A stretch of DNA of 64,000 nt from Pseudovibrio axinellae (GCF_900110875.1 NZ_FOFM01000001.1:434001-498000), one strand, 5' to 3'; positions 8,942 to 18,966 are shown, numbered from the stretch's first letter. The notes: generated by a model from the sequence alone, not told the origin. Translations and numbers: made by a program.

Positions 8942-10068
8942 AAGTCGCCTTTACTGCTCCCATGAAACCGCTCGATCATCCAGTTCCTTCAGGTGATCGA
9001 ACTATGGGACGACTGATTGTGCGGGCACTGGAATTGGCTGGACATAAAGTGGAGGTTGCCTCCACTTTTCGCAGCTGGCGCGCAGAAGGGGGCGAAGATG
9101 TAACACGGGAAGTAAAAAAGCTCGCGCTTACTCATGCTCAGGAAATCTCAGAGCAGTGGATTGAACGTGGTGACGTGCCAGATGTGTTTCTCACATATCA
9201 CCTATACCACAAAGCGCCCGACTGGATCGGCCCGTACCTTTGCGCTAAATTCAACATTCCATATGTTGTGGTTGAAGCCAGCCGTGCTCCCAAAAGACAG
9301 TCTGGAAACTGGGCACTTGGTTTTAATGCTGCAGATGCTGCTCTGGCTCAAGCAGATCAAGTGGTCGCACTCACCAATTCGGATGCTCAATGCCTTTCAC
9401 AGGTGCTGAGCAAGGATGTCTTAACCGTCCTGCCTCCGTTTTTGGAAGAAGCCCGGTTCGAGATCAGCCAAAGCGTCACCAAGGGATCGGCAGACGGGAC
9501 CATTCGGCTTTTGTGTGCCGGTATGATGCGTGCGGGAGACAAACAGTTTTCTTATATGGTGCTTGCAGCAGCCCTAAAGCAAATTGCAGATTTACCTTGG
9601 CGTTTAACAATTGCAGGCGATGGTCCAGCTAGAGCAGAGATCGAGCCATTATTTGATAGGAAGCGCACCGAGTTTATTGGCCTTATCCCATGGCAAGAAA
9701 TGCCGCGCCTTTACCGTTCTCACGAAATCTTTGTATGGCCAGCTATTCGAGAGGCCTTTGGGTTTGTGTTTTTGGAAGCACAGTCCTGCGGTTTGCCTGT
9801 GGTTGGCGGGCGTGTTTTTGGGGTTCCTGATATCGTTGAAGAGGGCACAAGTGGCTTGTTGTCTGACGAAGGTGATGCTTCAGCATTGGCTCAAAACCTT
9901 ATGTCTCTCATAAAGAACCCGCATAAACGCGAGAACATGGCGGCTGCTGCAGTTGAAAATATTCGCAAAAACCACAGTCTTGAAGCTGGTGCAAGAGGGT
10001 TGGACAAAGTGCTTCACGCGGCTTTGGAACGCCACCAGTTTAAGCGAAAAGCGCACGGGGGCAGATGA
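8938..10068 (+). CDS. Glycosyltransferase family 4
   Basis: 376 residues from the ATG at 8938, which overlaps the preceding stop as ATGA; a TTG six bases upstream is also in frame but less likely. Rossmann-type GT-B fold: the N-terminus MKVAFTAPMKPLDHPVPSGDR resembles the acceptor domain. The C-terminal domain shows LTIAGDGPARAEIE, then REAFGFVFLEAQSCGLP with the conserved glutamates, then GGRVFGVPDIVEEG. Retaining glycosyltransferase of unknown donor and acceptor. Middle gene of the glycosyltransferase operon, with four-base overlaps on both sides. Confidence 0.87.
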   Translation: MKVAFTAPMKPLDHPVPSGDRTMGRLIVRALELAGHKVEVASTFRSWRAEGGEDVTREVKKLALTHAQEISEQWIERGDVPDVFLTYHLYHKAPDWIGPYLCAKFNIPYVVVEASRAPKRQSGNWALGFNAADAALAQADQVVALTNSDAQCLSQVLSKDVLTVLPPFLEEARFEISQSVTKGSADGTIRLLCAGMMRAGDKQFSYMVLAAALKQIADLPWRLTIAGDGPARAEIEPLFDRKRTEFIGLIPWQEMPRLYRSHEIFVWPAIREAFGFVFLEAQSCGLPVVGGRVFGVPDIVEEGTSGLLSDEGDASALAQNLMSLIKNPHKRENMAAAAVENIRKNHSLEAGARGLDKVLHAALERHQFKRKAHGGR

Positions 10069-11267
10069 TGAAAGCCTTCATCCATGTTCAGCACCTGTTG
10101 GGATCCGGGCATATTGTCAGGGCAGTCGCGCTTGGAAAAGCCCTTGTTCGCCGCGGTATTGCAGTAACGCTGGCGACAGGGAATGTTATTCCCGAAACAG
10201 TGGACTGCGAAGGTATGACCGTGGTCAAGCTGCCAGCTGTGCGTGCAGCAAGCGCCAAATTTGATGCTTTACTGGATGCAAATGGCACGCTCATTAATGA
10301 AGCTTGGTGGGAAGGGCGTATTGCAGCGACGTTGTCTGCCTTCTCATCGCAGCATTTTGATCTTTTGATCACTGAGACATATCCGTTTGGACGTAGAATG
10401 TTCTCTGCAGAGATGACACGCCTGTTGGAACAGGCAAGCGCTGAGCCCAAGCCCCCTTGGGTTGTGTGTTCGGTTCGCGATCTCCTCGTACGTAAAGATG
10501 AAAGTTGGAAAGAAGAATGGATGGCCTCGCAGGCTCTTGCGTTTTATGACCGCATTCTCGTCCACTCAGACCCACAACTCATTACCTTTGAAGAGAGCTT
10601 TCCCTATGAGCACAGAGTGAGTTCGCAAATTCGCTATACCGGTTACATCAGCGATGACCGGGCAACCAGTACCACCTCCTGTGATGGCAAAGACGAGATC
10701 ATCGTCTCATGCGGGGGCGGGGCTGTTGGCTCTGCCCTCTTGCGCGCAGCACTTTCCGCTTCAAACCATATGCCAGCAAACCTAAGCCATAAGTGGCGTA
10801 TTCTGGTTGGGCAAGACATCCCAGAGGAGGAGTTTGGCGAGCTCTCCAAAAGCTCGTCTTCCCAGCTTATCATTGAACGTGCCCGGAAGGACTTTCCAGC
10901 TTTATTGAGGAATGCAAAGCTGTCGATCTCCCAGGCTGGCTACAACACTGTGGTTGATATCCTGCGTGCTGGTATTCCTTCTGTATTGGTTCCCTTTGCA
11001 CAAGAAGCAGAGACAGAACAAACACAGCGCTCGCTTAGCTTGATGAAGCATCAACGCGCCGTGGCTGTTCCGGAAAAAGTGCTCAACGCGAAGACCCTTG
11101 CGCAAGCTGCACAAAAAGCTCTTTCACTCCCTGTTGCTAACCTTCACGTTGCCCTCAATGGGGCCGAGATTTCTGCTCAGGTTTTAGCAGCCGACCTTGG
11201 AATACAAACTCCAACAGATCATACACTTGGGATCATCTGGGAAAGGAACATTTCTCGTGACCTCTAG
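10065..11267 (+). CDS. GT-B glycosyltransferase, MurG/GT28-like
   Basis: 400 residues. It is built like the first enzyme of the operon: the N-terminal HVQHLLGSGHIVRAVALGKAL is the MurG-type glycine loop, and the C-terminal ISQAGYNTVVDILRAGIPS is the donor-binding segment, with VSCGGGAVG before it. The two may be ancient paralogues that add successive sugars (inference). The start ATGATG at 10065 overlaps the previous stop. The 3' end overlaps the deacetylase gene by 11 bases. Confidence 0.85.
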   Translation: MMKAFIHVQHLLGSGHIVRAVALGKALVRRGIAVTLATGNVIPETVDCEGMTVVKLPAVRAASAKFDALLDANGTLINEAWWEGRIAATLSAFSSQHFDLLITETYPFGRRMFSAEMTRLLEQASAEPKPPWVVCSVRDLLVRKDESWKEEWMASQALAFYDRILVHSDPQLITFEESFPYEHRVSSQIRYTGYISDDRATSTTSCDGKDEIIVSCGGGAVGSALLRAALSASNHMPANLSHKWRILVGQDIPEEEFGELSKSSSSQLIIERARKDFPALLRNAKLSISQAGYNTVVDILRAGIPSVLVPFAQEAETEQTQRSLSLMKHQRAVAVPEKVLNAKTLAQAAQKALSLPVANLHVALNGAEISAQVLAADLGIQTPTDHTLGIIWERNISRDL

Positions 11268-12108
11268 TATCGCCCCCCAATCAGATTTTTATCGGGATGT
11301 GTATTTTCAGCCTATTCAAAGACGAACAGATTTTGAGAATAACCTTACAAAACACCTCGACTGGTTTGCCGAACGCGGGCAAACTGTGAATATGTGGTGG
11401 CGTGATGATGATGCCGTCTCCCCCAGCCCTGAGCTAGAAGAACTGCTTGTTTTTTCAGAAAAGTTCAACGTTCCTATCTCACTCGCTGTTATTCCAAAAT
11501 TTGCGACACAAGCTCTCGCCCAGCGGCTCAAATCAATGCAGACCGTTCATGTTGTTCATCATGGTTGGCAACACGTGAACTATCAGGACAAGGGGCGCGG
11601 AGAAAAGGCGAGCGAATTTGGGCGGCGGCGATCTTCTCATGACATGCAGGTGGAGTTGCTGGACGGGGAAGAGATATTGCGCGACTTGTTCGGCGCACTA
11701 TTTGTCCCACTATTTGTGCCGCCATGGAACCGTATTGCCCCGCTAGCTGTGCAACTTCTCAAACAACAGCGAGGCTATGGTCTTTCTGCTTTTACTTGGA
11801 TCAACCCTTTCAGAATTCCGCAAGTACAAAGCCATATTGATATTATCAAGTGGAAAAAGAATAAGCAGTTTTGTGGATGGGGAGCGGCAAAAAAGCGGTT
11901 TGACCTGCAACTGTGCCGACGCCGTACCAATGCTAAGGAACCTCTTGGATTACTCACCCATCATCTGGATCATGGCGAGGGATGCTCTGAGTTTTTGGAA
12001 GTCTTTTTGAAATTGACTTGCGAACACCCCGCAGTTGTTTGGCGTAGTTCCTATGAGCTTTTAGAGGAAGCGCGGCGCGAGGTCAGCCTTTCCTTCGGGC
12101 AGGTGTAA
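11257..12108 (+). CDS. Polysaccharide deacetylase-like protein
   Basis: 283 residues from GTG at 11257, chosen because AAAGGA lies nine bases upstream and the longer frame would overlap the preceding gene by 71 bases. Motifs of the carbohydrate esterase 4/NodB-like fold are visible in order: WWRDDDA (catalytic and metal Asp pair), HGWQH (metal His pair), PPWNRI, and THHLDHG near the end. Members remove N-acetyl groups from amino sugars. No signal peptide is present, which suits a cytoplasmic enzyme acting on a lipid-linked precursor before export (inference). Its 3' end overlaps the convergent methyltransferase gene by 26 bases. Confidence 0.8.
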   Translation: MTSSIAPQSDFYRDVYFQPIQRRTDFENNLTKHLDWFAERGQTVNMWWRDDDAVSPSPELEELLVFSEKFNVPISLAVIPKFATQALAQRLKSMQTVHVVHHGWQHVNYQDKGRGEKASEFGRRRSSHDMQVELLDGEEILRDLFGALFVPLFVPPWNRIAPLAVQLLKQQRGYGLSAFTWINPFRIPQVQSHIDIIKWKKNKQFCGWGAAKKRFDLQLCRRRTNAKEPLGLLTHHLDHGEGCSEFLEVFLKLTCEHPAVVWRSSYELLEEARREVSLSFGQV

Positions 12109-12676
12109 CAAGGCGAAGTTTCCAGCCAATGTTCTTAGAAAAAGAGGTTAACTCCAGATCATCCAGCACCTGCCAACGTTCTTTGATGTCGGTCTCCTCC
12201 CAGATCCTTTTTATAGTCCTGTTCGCCCCAGAGCCTTTCCGCGCTGGGGAATACATTGAGATTACAATCACCCCATTATCTTCAAGAAATTCAGCGTATC
12301 GATTGAGCTGACCCTCGGGCTCCTCACAAAAATAAAGAACCTCGTTAAAAACAATCGCAGAGTAATTTGCGCCGACTTGGGGCAAGAAGCTCTCAAGGTC
12401 ACATTGTTGGAGCTGCGCCTTTGTCTGCTTTAATGCTGTTTGTGACAGCGCGGCTTCAGAAAGGTCAACGCCACAATATTTGCCCAGTCCACGGGCCTTT
12501 AAGTGATGATACAAGATTGCTTCACCACAGCCAACATCAAGTACAGAACGCAGTGCAGCCGTATGCGTAAGCCAGGCAGTGAGTATGCCGTAGCGTGCAG
12601 CCTCCTTAACATCATTTAGGAAGTGCCAGCGACCTTCACCACATTGATGATCCCAATCCTCGGATGTTTCTTGCAT
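12083..12676 (-). CDS. Class I SAM-dependent methyltransferase
   Basis: 197 residues with the SAM-binding motif I VLDVGCGEAILYHHL near residue 45, an acidic motif II GVDLSEAA, and the motif IV region SAIVFNEVLYFCEEP. This is a NodS/Tellurite-resistance-like small methyltransferase; in sugar loci such enzymes methylate nucleotide sugars or amino groups, but the target is not evident. It lies on the opposite strand to the glycosyltransferase operon and overlaps it tail to tail by 26 bases. It starts 17 bases after the stop of the peptide transporter permease, so it may be read through from that operon. Confidence 0.82.
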   Translation of the reverse strand: MQETSEDWDHQCGEGRWHFLNDVKEAARYGILTAWLTHTAALRSVLDVGCGEAILYHHLKARGLGKYCGVDLSEAALSQTALKQTKAQLQQCDLESFLPQVGANYSAIVFNEVLYFCEEPEGQLNRYAEFLEDNGVIVISMYSPARKGSGANRTIKRIWEETDIKERWQVLDDLELTSFSKNIGWKLRLVTPARRKG

Positions 12677-12693
12677 TTAAGTGTATACTCCAA

Positions 12694-13866
12694 TTACTTA
12701 TAGGGATCAGCGGCATCACGCAGTCCGTCTCCCAAGAAGTTGAATGCCAGCACGACAATGATGATTGGGATGACGGGAGCCATTAGCCATGGGTAGATCG
12801 TCACAACCGAGATATTTTGAGCTTCATTCAGCAAAACACCCCATGATACAGCTGGTCGACGCAGCCCAAGGTTAAGAAAAGACAAGGCCGTTTCGCCAAG
12901 GATCATGGCGGGGACCGACAAGGTTGCAGATGCAACCAGATGACTCGTGAAACCAGGAAGAAGATGTTTGAAGATGATACGGCTCGGGCTGGCTCCCATG
13001 AGGGCTGCTGCCTTTGCGTACTCTTCTTCGCGCAAGGAAAGCAGCTTGGACCTAACCGCGCGTGCGAGACCAGGCCAATCCAGCAAACCAAGGATGACCG
13101 TCAAGCCAAAGTAAATCCAGACGGGAGACCATGTTACGGGTAGTGCAGCTGATAAGGCCATCCAAAGCGGTAGCTCAGGCAGCGATCGCATGATCTCGAT
13201 AACGCGTTGGATTGAGTTATCAACCCAGCCACCGAAGAAGCCTGCTAGCCCACCCAGCAAGACACCAAGCACCATCGATATGCTCACCCCAATAAGGCCA
13301 ATGGTGAGTGAAAGCCGAGCACCGTACACCAATCCTGAGTATTGGTCTCTCCCCAGCCTGTCCGTTCCTGCAATAAACAGTGTGCCCTCTTTTGCAGGAC
13401 AAACGACATGTAAACTGGCAGAGAACAGGCCCCAGAACTTGTAGGGTTCCCCTTTACAAAAAAAACGTAGTTTATGGATTTGCGTGGTGTCAGTTTCATA
13501 AGACCACTTAAGATTTTCCAAATCCACAGAAGAACTTAGACCGTAAACATATGGCCCAACAAACCTTCCGTCATGGAATAAGTGAATGGCTTGTGGCGGT
13601 GCAAATAGGAAGTCAACGTTGCGTTTGGCCACGGGGTAAGGGGCAATTATTTCTGCGAAGGGCACGCACAAGTAAAAGAAGAAAAGGATGATAGCTGATA
13701 CAACGGCTAGTTTATGCTTGCGAAACTTCCACCAGATAATTTTCCATTGTGGTGCCTGATAGTACCTCTCCTGCTCTTTGGTTAGAACCTCCACCTCGCG
13801 CGGGTTGAATCCCTTGGGGTTGACGTAATGCTCAACCTTATTTTTGTCGTGCTTATCGGGGCTCAT
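12694..13866 (-). CDS. Oligopeptide ABC transporter permease (OppC/YejE type)
   Basis: 390 residues. A 40-residue cytoplasmic N-terminus, first membrane helix at about 54-75, then a large periplasmic segment (about 76-175) including GTDRLGRDQYSGLVYGARLS, the usual DppC/OppC entry to the permease domain. About five more helices follow, and the coupling loop contains the EEEYAKAAALMGAS motif that contacts the ATPase. The long periplasmic stretch resembles YejE-like permeases. It forms the translocation pore with the preceding permease, whose last four bases it overlaps. Last transporter gene of the operon. Confidence 0.9.
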   Translation of the reverse strand: MSPDKHDKNKVEHYVNPKGFNPREVEVLTKEQERYYQAPQWKIIWWKFRKHKLAVVSAIILFFFYLCVPFAEIIAPYPVAKRNVDFLFAPPQAIHLFHDGRFVGPYVYGLSSSVDLENLKWSYETDTTQIHKLRFFCKGEPYKFWGLFSASLHVVCPAKEGTLFIAGTDRLGRDQYSGLVYGARLSLTIGLIGVSISMVLGVLLGGLAGFFGGWVDNSIQRVIEIMRSLPELPLWMALSAALPVTWSPVWIYFGLTVILGLLDWPGLARAVRSKLLSLREEEYAKAAALMGASPSRIIFKHLLPGFTSHLVASATLSVPAMILGETALSFLNLGLRRPAVSWGVLLNEAQNISVVTIYPWLMAPVIPIIIVVLAFNFLGDGLRDAADPYK

Positions 13867-14891
13867 TGCCGCCCCCCTTCTTTACCAAGGCGAATGCGAG
13901 GATCGAGGTATCCAAGCAAAATGTCTGAGACCCACATGCCTATCAAAGTCAGAATGGAAACGAAAAGAAGGATGAAACCTGCAAGGAATTGGTCCTGAGA
14001 TTGTAGCGCACCTAAAAGCACTGGCCCTACGGTGGGGAGATTCAAAACAACAGAAACGATCACCGAACCTGAAACGAGTGAGGGGATTAAGTTCCCTATA
14101 TCTGCAATGAATGGATTGAGCGCAACGCGAAGAGGGTATTTGATGAGGAGTTTACTTTCCCTCATCCCTTTGGAGCGAGCTGTGGTGACGTATTGTTTAT
14201 ATAGCTCATCCAACAAGTTAGCACGTAACCTCCTGATCATTGCTGCAGTGCCGGCGGTTCCTATAACGATCACTGGTACGACCAGATGGGCCAGCACGGA
14301 CAGCGCTTTTCCTCCGCTCATGGATTTGCCGATATACTGCTCTTGCATGATCCCGCCCACTGACAGACCAAACCAGCTGTTCGCCAAGTACATTAAGACC
14401 AATGCAAGCAAAAAGTTAGGCGTCGCGAGTCCTAGATAACCAATAAGCGTAAAGGTGTAGTCCCCGACCGAGTATTGATGGGTGGCGGAATAAATTCCGA
14501 TTGGAAAGGCAACACAATAGATAAAGACGATCGTTGCGAGGTTTAGCGCGATTGTGAGCGGTATTGTTGGACCGACGACCTCTCCCACTGGCTGGTCATA
14601 CTCAAAAGACCACCCCCAGTTGCCTTGTAATAACCCGTCAAACCCATTGGGGCCGGGCCAGGCTCCGATCCATATGCCATAACGTTCAACAAATGGGCGA
14701 TCGAGTGCGAACTCTTTGCGAAGAAATTCAAGCCGACCTATGGAGGCGCTTTCTCCCGTTGAGCGCAGCATTGAGATTTGGTTGGAGATATAGTCTCCTT
14801 CCGGCAGTTCTATGATGAAGAATATTAGGAAACTGATAGCGAACAGCGTTGGTATCATCACCAATAGCCGCCGCACCATGTAATCGAGCAC
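13863..14891 (-). CDS. Oligopeptide ABC transporter permease (OppB/YejB type)
   Basis: 342 residues. The N-terminus MVRRLLVMIPTLFAISFLIF is typical of OppB/DppB permeases. Six membrane helices are predicted, and the coupling loop near residue 225 reads KQYVTTARSKGMRE, the EAA-type ATPase contact. The GTG start at 14891 is preferred because AGAGAGG lies seven bases upstream; an ATG four codons later (14879) lacks such a site. It overlaps the YejE-type permease by four bases and would form a heterodimeric pore with it. Confidence 0.9.
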   Translation of the reverse strand: MLDYMVRRLLVMIPTLFAISFLIFFIIELPEGDYISNQISMLRSTGESASIGRLEFLRKEFALDRPFVERYGIWIGAWPGPNGFDGLLQGNWGWSFEYDQPVGEVVGPTIPLTIALNLATIVFIYCVAFPIGIYSATHQYSVGDYTFTLIGYLGLATPNFLLALVLMYLANSWFGLSVGGIMQEQYIGKSMSGGKALSVLAHLVVPVIVIGTAGTAAMIRRLRANLLDELYKQYVTTARSKGMRESKLLIKYPLRVALNPFIADIGNLIPSLVSGSVIVSVVLNLPTVGPVLLGALQSQDQFLAGFILLFVSILTLIGMWVSDILLGYLDPRIRLGKEGGRQ

Positions 14892-15023
14892 CCGCTTGCC
14901 TCTCTTTTCTCACACCATTCCTGACAAATGTAATGGAGCACTCTTGGGTTTCCCTGAGAAAATCTAATCAGGTTTGAGAGGCTCAATTAGCGGCTGTTTA
15001 ACAGTAGGCCTGCAGCAATGAGT

Positions 15024-16931
15024 TTACTCGTCTTTATGAGGCAGCTGATCAGTAAAAAAGAACAAGTCCATACGATGGATGCCAAACTGGGCTCCAGGGT
15101 CCCAGCCGTAGATGCCTTCTTCAGGCACATTGCGGAGGCCCTTCACCACCACAGGCTGACGTACTCCATTAACCAGGCCAATATGGATGGTTTCTTCAGC
15201 ATGGATCTGTAGCATTTCCTCCCAGATCTTTTCACGTTCGTTGAAACTGCCACTGACCAGCCAGCCGTCAAATAAGTCAATAAGCTGAATTGCAGGTGGC
15301 CAGTCCGGCTTCACGCCCGCTTGTCCGTCACTCACATAGTAGTTGCCCCAAGGTGCCCAGGAGAGGAAATCCTCACGTGTTGGTGCATAATCGAGCGGAG
15401 GCATATCAGCCGTTGGCACCCCGTTTTCAAAACCAGACCAAACAGACATCATCAGCATCCCAGAGAGCGCACGTGCTCGAATGGTATCTCGCTGGCTGGG
15501 GCGAATGAAGGCTGAGACTCCGATCTCCTTCCAGGTTTCGGCAACCAGTTCCAACGCATCGTCTTGCTCTGATCGTTCACCTGTGATTTCGATAATCAGC
15601 TGCAATGGACGGCCATCGTCCAAGAGGCGGATTCCATCCCCTCTGCGTTCGGTCAGACCAATGTCGTCCAGCAGTTTATTGGCCAGTTCTGGATTAAATT
15701 CAGCCCAAGCTGTTCTGAAGTGCGGCCGGTAGAGCGGAGATATGTCGAGGACTGTATCATTTCCTGGACGTCCTAATCCTAGATAGAGCACTTTGTTGAC
15801 CAGCTCTCGATCAATTCCCAATGAGAGAGCATGACGGAACCTTCGGTCCTGCATAAGTTTTCGCCAAGCTGGGTCTTTAATGCTGAGGTTTGGAAGTATA
15901 GAAATCTCAGAGCCTTTTGAATTAAGCCACAACCTGGTTTCATAATCCTGCGTTTGCTCTCCGCGCTTTAGAACCGAGATATCGGAGAACCCCAGCCCCT
16001 GTGCCTGAAGGTCACTTTCGCCAGCCAGCGTCTTTGCCGGTATGAGCTTTCCATCCGCCACATTCATGATAACGCGATCTATGTAAGGGAGTTGCTGGCC
16101 GGCGTTGTCGATGCGATGGAAGAAGGGGTTGCGTTCCATCACGGCACGGCGCTCACCTGAATCAGATCGTGGGACCCATGGCTGCAACGTGGGGATGGTT
16201 GGGTTTGTTGCTCCATACATGTCATCAAGCCGGTTGAACAAAGGAGCCCAGCCTCTCACCTTTTCGATGCGTGCGATTTGTCTGATAAACTCGGGGTTTC
16301 CATAGTTTATATGGAACTGTTTTAGATAGGCTGCCGGCCGGTAGATGAAAGGTGGTCTTGCTTTTGCCAGAGTTTGTAAAAAGAGTGGATTTGGGGTATC
16401 CCAAACAAAGCGAACGGTGGTGTCATCAATAACGGTGAACGTCGGTCCCTCCCCATCAACGAGCATAAAACCAGGCAAGCCAATTGGGTTGAGTGCTAAG
16501 TTGAGTGCAACATCTTCGTACCAGAACCTAAAGTCTTCAGCTGTAAAGGCGTTGCCGTCTGACCACTTGTGCCCTTCACGAATATTAAGCGTAAAGGCCT
16601 TGTCGTCTTGATTGTCTACACTTTCCAAAATATCTGGCTTCAATTGCAAATTGGTGTCGTAGCCAACCAGTCGGGCATACCCCCATACGTTAATAAGGCG
16701 CACGTCTTTGGGCCGCGCAATGAGTGTGTGAAGTGAACCGCCCTGCACTCCAATCTCGCGTCCTATTTTTTCAGGATAAGTGATGAGGGGCTCTTTGGGA
16801 ACACGCTCAGCAACGGGAGGCAGACCAGGTGGAATATCCGGAGTTTCTTTCAAAACGATCGCGGAGGACTGCGCAGAAGAGAGCAGTATACTTGCCAAAC
16901 AAATGAAAGGAAGCAGGCCAAGGGGCTTCAT
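15024..16931 (-). CDS. Peptide ABC transporter substrate-binding protein (SBP_bac_5)
   Basis: 635 residues with an N-terminal signal peptide (MKPLGLLPFICLASILL, cleavage probably after SSA near 24). Features of the family 5 binding proteins: LRPDILES-like text (LKPDILESVDNQ), the hallmark LNIREGHKWSDGNAFTAEDF, and RFRHALSLGIDRELV in the second lobe. The size and domain arrangement match YejA/OppA-type long binding proteins for oligopeptides or peptide-nucleotides. It binds the ligand in the periplasm and hands it to the two permeases downstream. Its start overlaps the ATPase stop by four bases; 132 bases separate it from the first permease. Confidence 0.9.
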   Translation of the reverse strand: MKPLGLLPFICLASILLSSAQSSAIVLKETPDIPPGLPPVAERVPKEPLITYPEKIGREIGVQGGSLHTLIARPKDVRLINVWGYARLVGYDTNLQLKPDILESVDNQDDKAFTLNIREGHKWSDGNAFTAEDFRFWYEDVALNLALNPIGLPGFMLVDGEGPTFTVIDDTTVRFVWDTPNPLFLQTLAKARPPFIYRPAAYLKQFHINYGNPEFIRQIARIEKVRGWAPLFNRLDDMYGATNPTIPTLQPWVPRSDSGERRAVMERNPFFHRIDNAGQQLPYIDRVIMNVADGKLIPAKTLAGESDLQAQGLGFSDISVLKRGEQTQDYETRLWLNSKGSEISILPNLSIKDPAWRKLMQDRRFRHALSLGIDRELVNKVLYLGLGRPGNDTVLDISPLYRPHFRTAWAEFNPELANKLLDDIGLTERRGDGIRLLDDGRPLQLIIEITGERSEQDDALELVAETWKEIGVSAFIRPSQRDTIRARALSGMLMMSVWSGFENGVPTADMPPLDYAPTREDFLSWAPWGNYYVSDGQAGVKPDWPPAIQLIDLFDGWLVSGSFNEREKIWEEMLQIHAEETIHIGLVNGVRQPVVVKGLRNVPEEGIYGWDPGAQFGIHRMDLFFFTDQLPHKDE

Positions 16932-18829
16932 ATGTGGCCTCCCCCCCAGCTCTCTGCGTCACGCATCGCTTCCATACCCGGTGCACAGACCCAATGATCC
17001 GTCTCCATTTCAATCAAAAATGGTATGATTGAGTATTGGATACGGAACGGTGAAGGCCATTGTGCAGGGTCAGAACTACCAGCGCCCTCCAATGCGTTGA
17101 AGTCCAATTTGTGCTCCAATGAAGGTTCAGGTACTGCTTTGAGTAATGCACGTGTATAGGGGTGAAGCGGGTTGTCTATGACTTGCCGTGTTGGCCCCAC
17201 TTCAACAACTTTGCCCTTACACATGACTGCAACGCGGTCAGATATATAATCAACAACGGCAAGGTTATGGCTGACAAAAACATAGGTCAGCCCCAGTTCA
17301 TCCTTCAGGTCTTTCAGCAGGTTTAGAATCTGCGCTTGTACAGAGACGTCGAGAGCCGAAGTAGGCTCATCGCAGATCAGGAACTCGGGATAAAGCGCCA
17401 ATGCTCTGGCGATCCCGATGCGTTGGCGTTGACCACCAGAAAAGGAGTGCGGATAGCGGCGCAAATACCGCGGAGACAATCCGACAAGATCAATAAGCTC
17501 TCTGATGCGCGCAGCCTGACTTACGCTGTCTCCCATACTATGAATAATTAGTGGTTCCTGCAGGATCTCATTGAGCGTGCGGCGTGGGTTTAACGAGGAA
17601 AACGGGTCTTGAAAGATGATTTGCGCACGTTTTCTGTATTGAAAGAGTTCAGCCTCTGAAAAATCCCGTATATCGCGTGGACCATCTTTTGTGGTGTAGG
17701 TGATTTTGCCTCGCGTTAGAGGAAAGGCTCTCAGCATCGCAAGGGAGGCAGTGGTTTTTCCTGACCCAGATTCCCCAACCAGCCCAAGACACTCGACGCG
17801 GCGAACTGTAAGGGCCACGTTGTCGAGCGCGGCTGTCATGCCTCGCTTCTTCCTGCCGCGCTGGTTCTTGAAGGCAAAGCTTTTACAGACCCCTTCTAGC
17901 TCAATGAGAGGAGTACCCCGGAATGCTTGAGTTTTGCCGTTAGAGTGAGTTGGAAGGTCTATTGGATGGGTGCGCGGCTTGATCGGGCGGATGGGAACGA
18001 GCCGATCTTCTGGGTCCATGGAGAGCGATGGCACTGCGTTGAGCAGCGCTTTCAAGTAGGGATGTTGCGGGTGTAAAAACAGGTCTTCGACGCTGCCTTT
18101 TTCCATGATCTCGCCATTGTAAACGACAACCACTTCATCAGCCATATTGGTGACAACACCAAAGTCATGAGTGATCATCAACAAAGTCATGTTCAACTCT
18201 GCTTGCACTTCTTTGATTAGTTTCAGGATCTCCGCCTGAATGGTGACATCAAGTGCCGTTGTCGGTTCATCAGCAATCAGCAGCGAGGGCCGGCAGATAA
18301 GTGCCATTGCAATAAGCGCGCGTTGTCTTAGTCCGCCAGAAAGCTCAAAAGGGTAAGCGCGGATAGCACGCTCTGGCTCTGGAAAATGAACCAGCCTCAG
18401 CATGTCCTTTGTCAGTTCAAAAGCTTCTTTTGAGCCAACATCGCGGTGCAGCCGCGCGGCCTCGCTAATCTGATCGCCTATGGTGTGGAGGGGGGACAAG
18501 GACACCATGGGCTCTTGAAAGATCATTGCAATTTGTTCGCCGCGGATCGCGCGCATGGACGAGCCTGCCGGGTCTTGCTTTGCAATGTCTATAATTTCGC
18601 CATTTGGCCGGTTATCGCGAAAGAGAATTTGGCCAGCGGTGATTTTTGCCTTGGTTGGCAAGATGCCCATCACAGCCCTTGATATGACAGTCTTGCCCGA
18701 CCCAGACTCGCCGACGAGTGCCACACACTTGCTCTCAGGCACGGTGAAGGACACGTCTCGAACAACGTTTTGGTGCCCTTCATCTCCTCGAAACTCTACC
18801 GTCAATCCTCTGACGTCAAGCAGGTTCAC
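16928..18829 (-). CDS. Fused double ATP-binding protein of peptide ABC transporter (YejF/DppDF type)
   Basis: 633 residues containing two complete ABC ATPase domains in one chain. NBD1 has Walker A GESGSGKTV, signature LSGGLRQR and Walker B LLIADEPT; NBD2 has GESGSGKTT, FSGGQRQR and FLICDEPT. Each is followed by the oligopeptide-transporter C-terminal extension (HPYLKALLNAVPS and HPYTRALLKAVPE). It powers the importer encoded downstream. First gene of the operon, which is unusual in that the ATPase precedes the binding protein. A C-terminal tail of about 60 residues extends past NBD2. Confidence 0.92.
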   Translation of the reverse strand: MNLLDVRGLTVEFRGDEGHQNVVRDVSFTVPESKCVALVGESGSGKTVISRAVMGILPTKAKITAGQILFRDNRPNGEIIDIAKQDPAGSSMRAIRGEQIAMIFQEPMVSLSPLHTIGDQISEAARLHRDVGSKEAFELTKDMLRLVHFPEPERAIRAYPFELSGGLRQRALIAMALICRPSLLIADEPTTALDVTIQAEILKLIKEVQAELNMTLLMITHDFGVVTNMADEVVVVYNGEIMEKGSVEDLFLHPQHPYLKALLNAVPSLSMDPEDRLVPIRPIKPRTHPIDLPTHSNGKTQAFRGTPLIELEGVCKSFAFKNQRGRKKRGMTAALDNVALTVRRVECLGLVGESGSGKTTASLAMLRAFPLTRGKITYTTKDGPRDIRDFSEAELFQYRKRAQIIFQDPFSSLNPRRTLNEILQEPLIIHSMGDSVSQAARIRELIDLVGLSPRYLRRYPHSFSGGQRQRIGIARALALYPEFLICDEPTSALDVSVQAQILNLLKDLKDELGLTYVFVSHNLAVVDYISDRVAVMCKGKVVEVGPTRQVIDNPLHPYTRALLKAVPEPSLEHKLDFNALEGAGSSDPAQWPSPFRIQYSIIPFLIEMETDHWVCAPGMEAMRDAESWGGGHI

Positions 18830-18966
18830 GAGTGTCCCTTCCTCATTGATCTATTGCAGGTATGCGCAAGCTAATATTTTGCGGCTGTTACAATAAAACA
18901 GGGCTTTCTTTCAATGAGGTTGGGATTCCAGACACACTTAAATTAAACTAGAAAACAATGACGATA

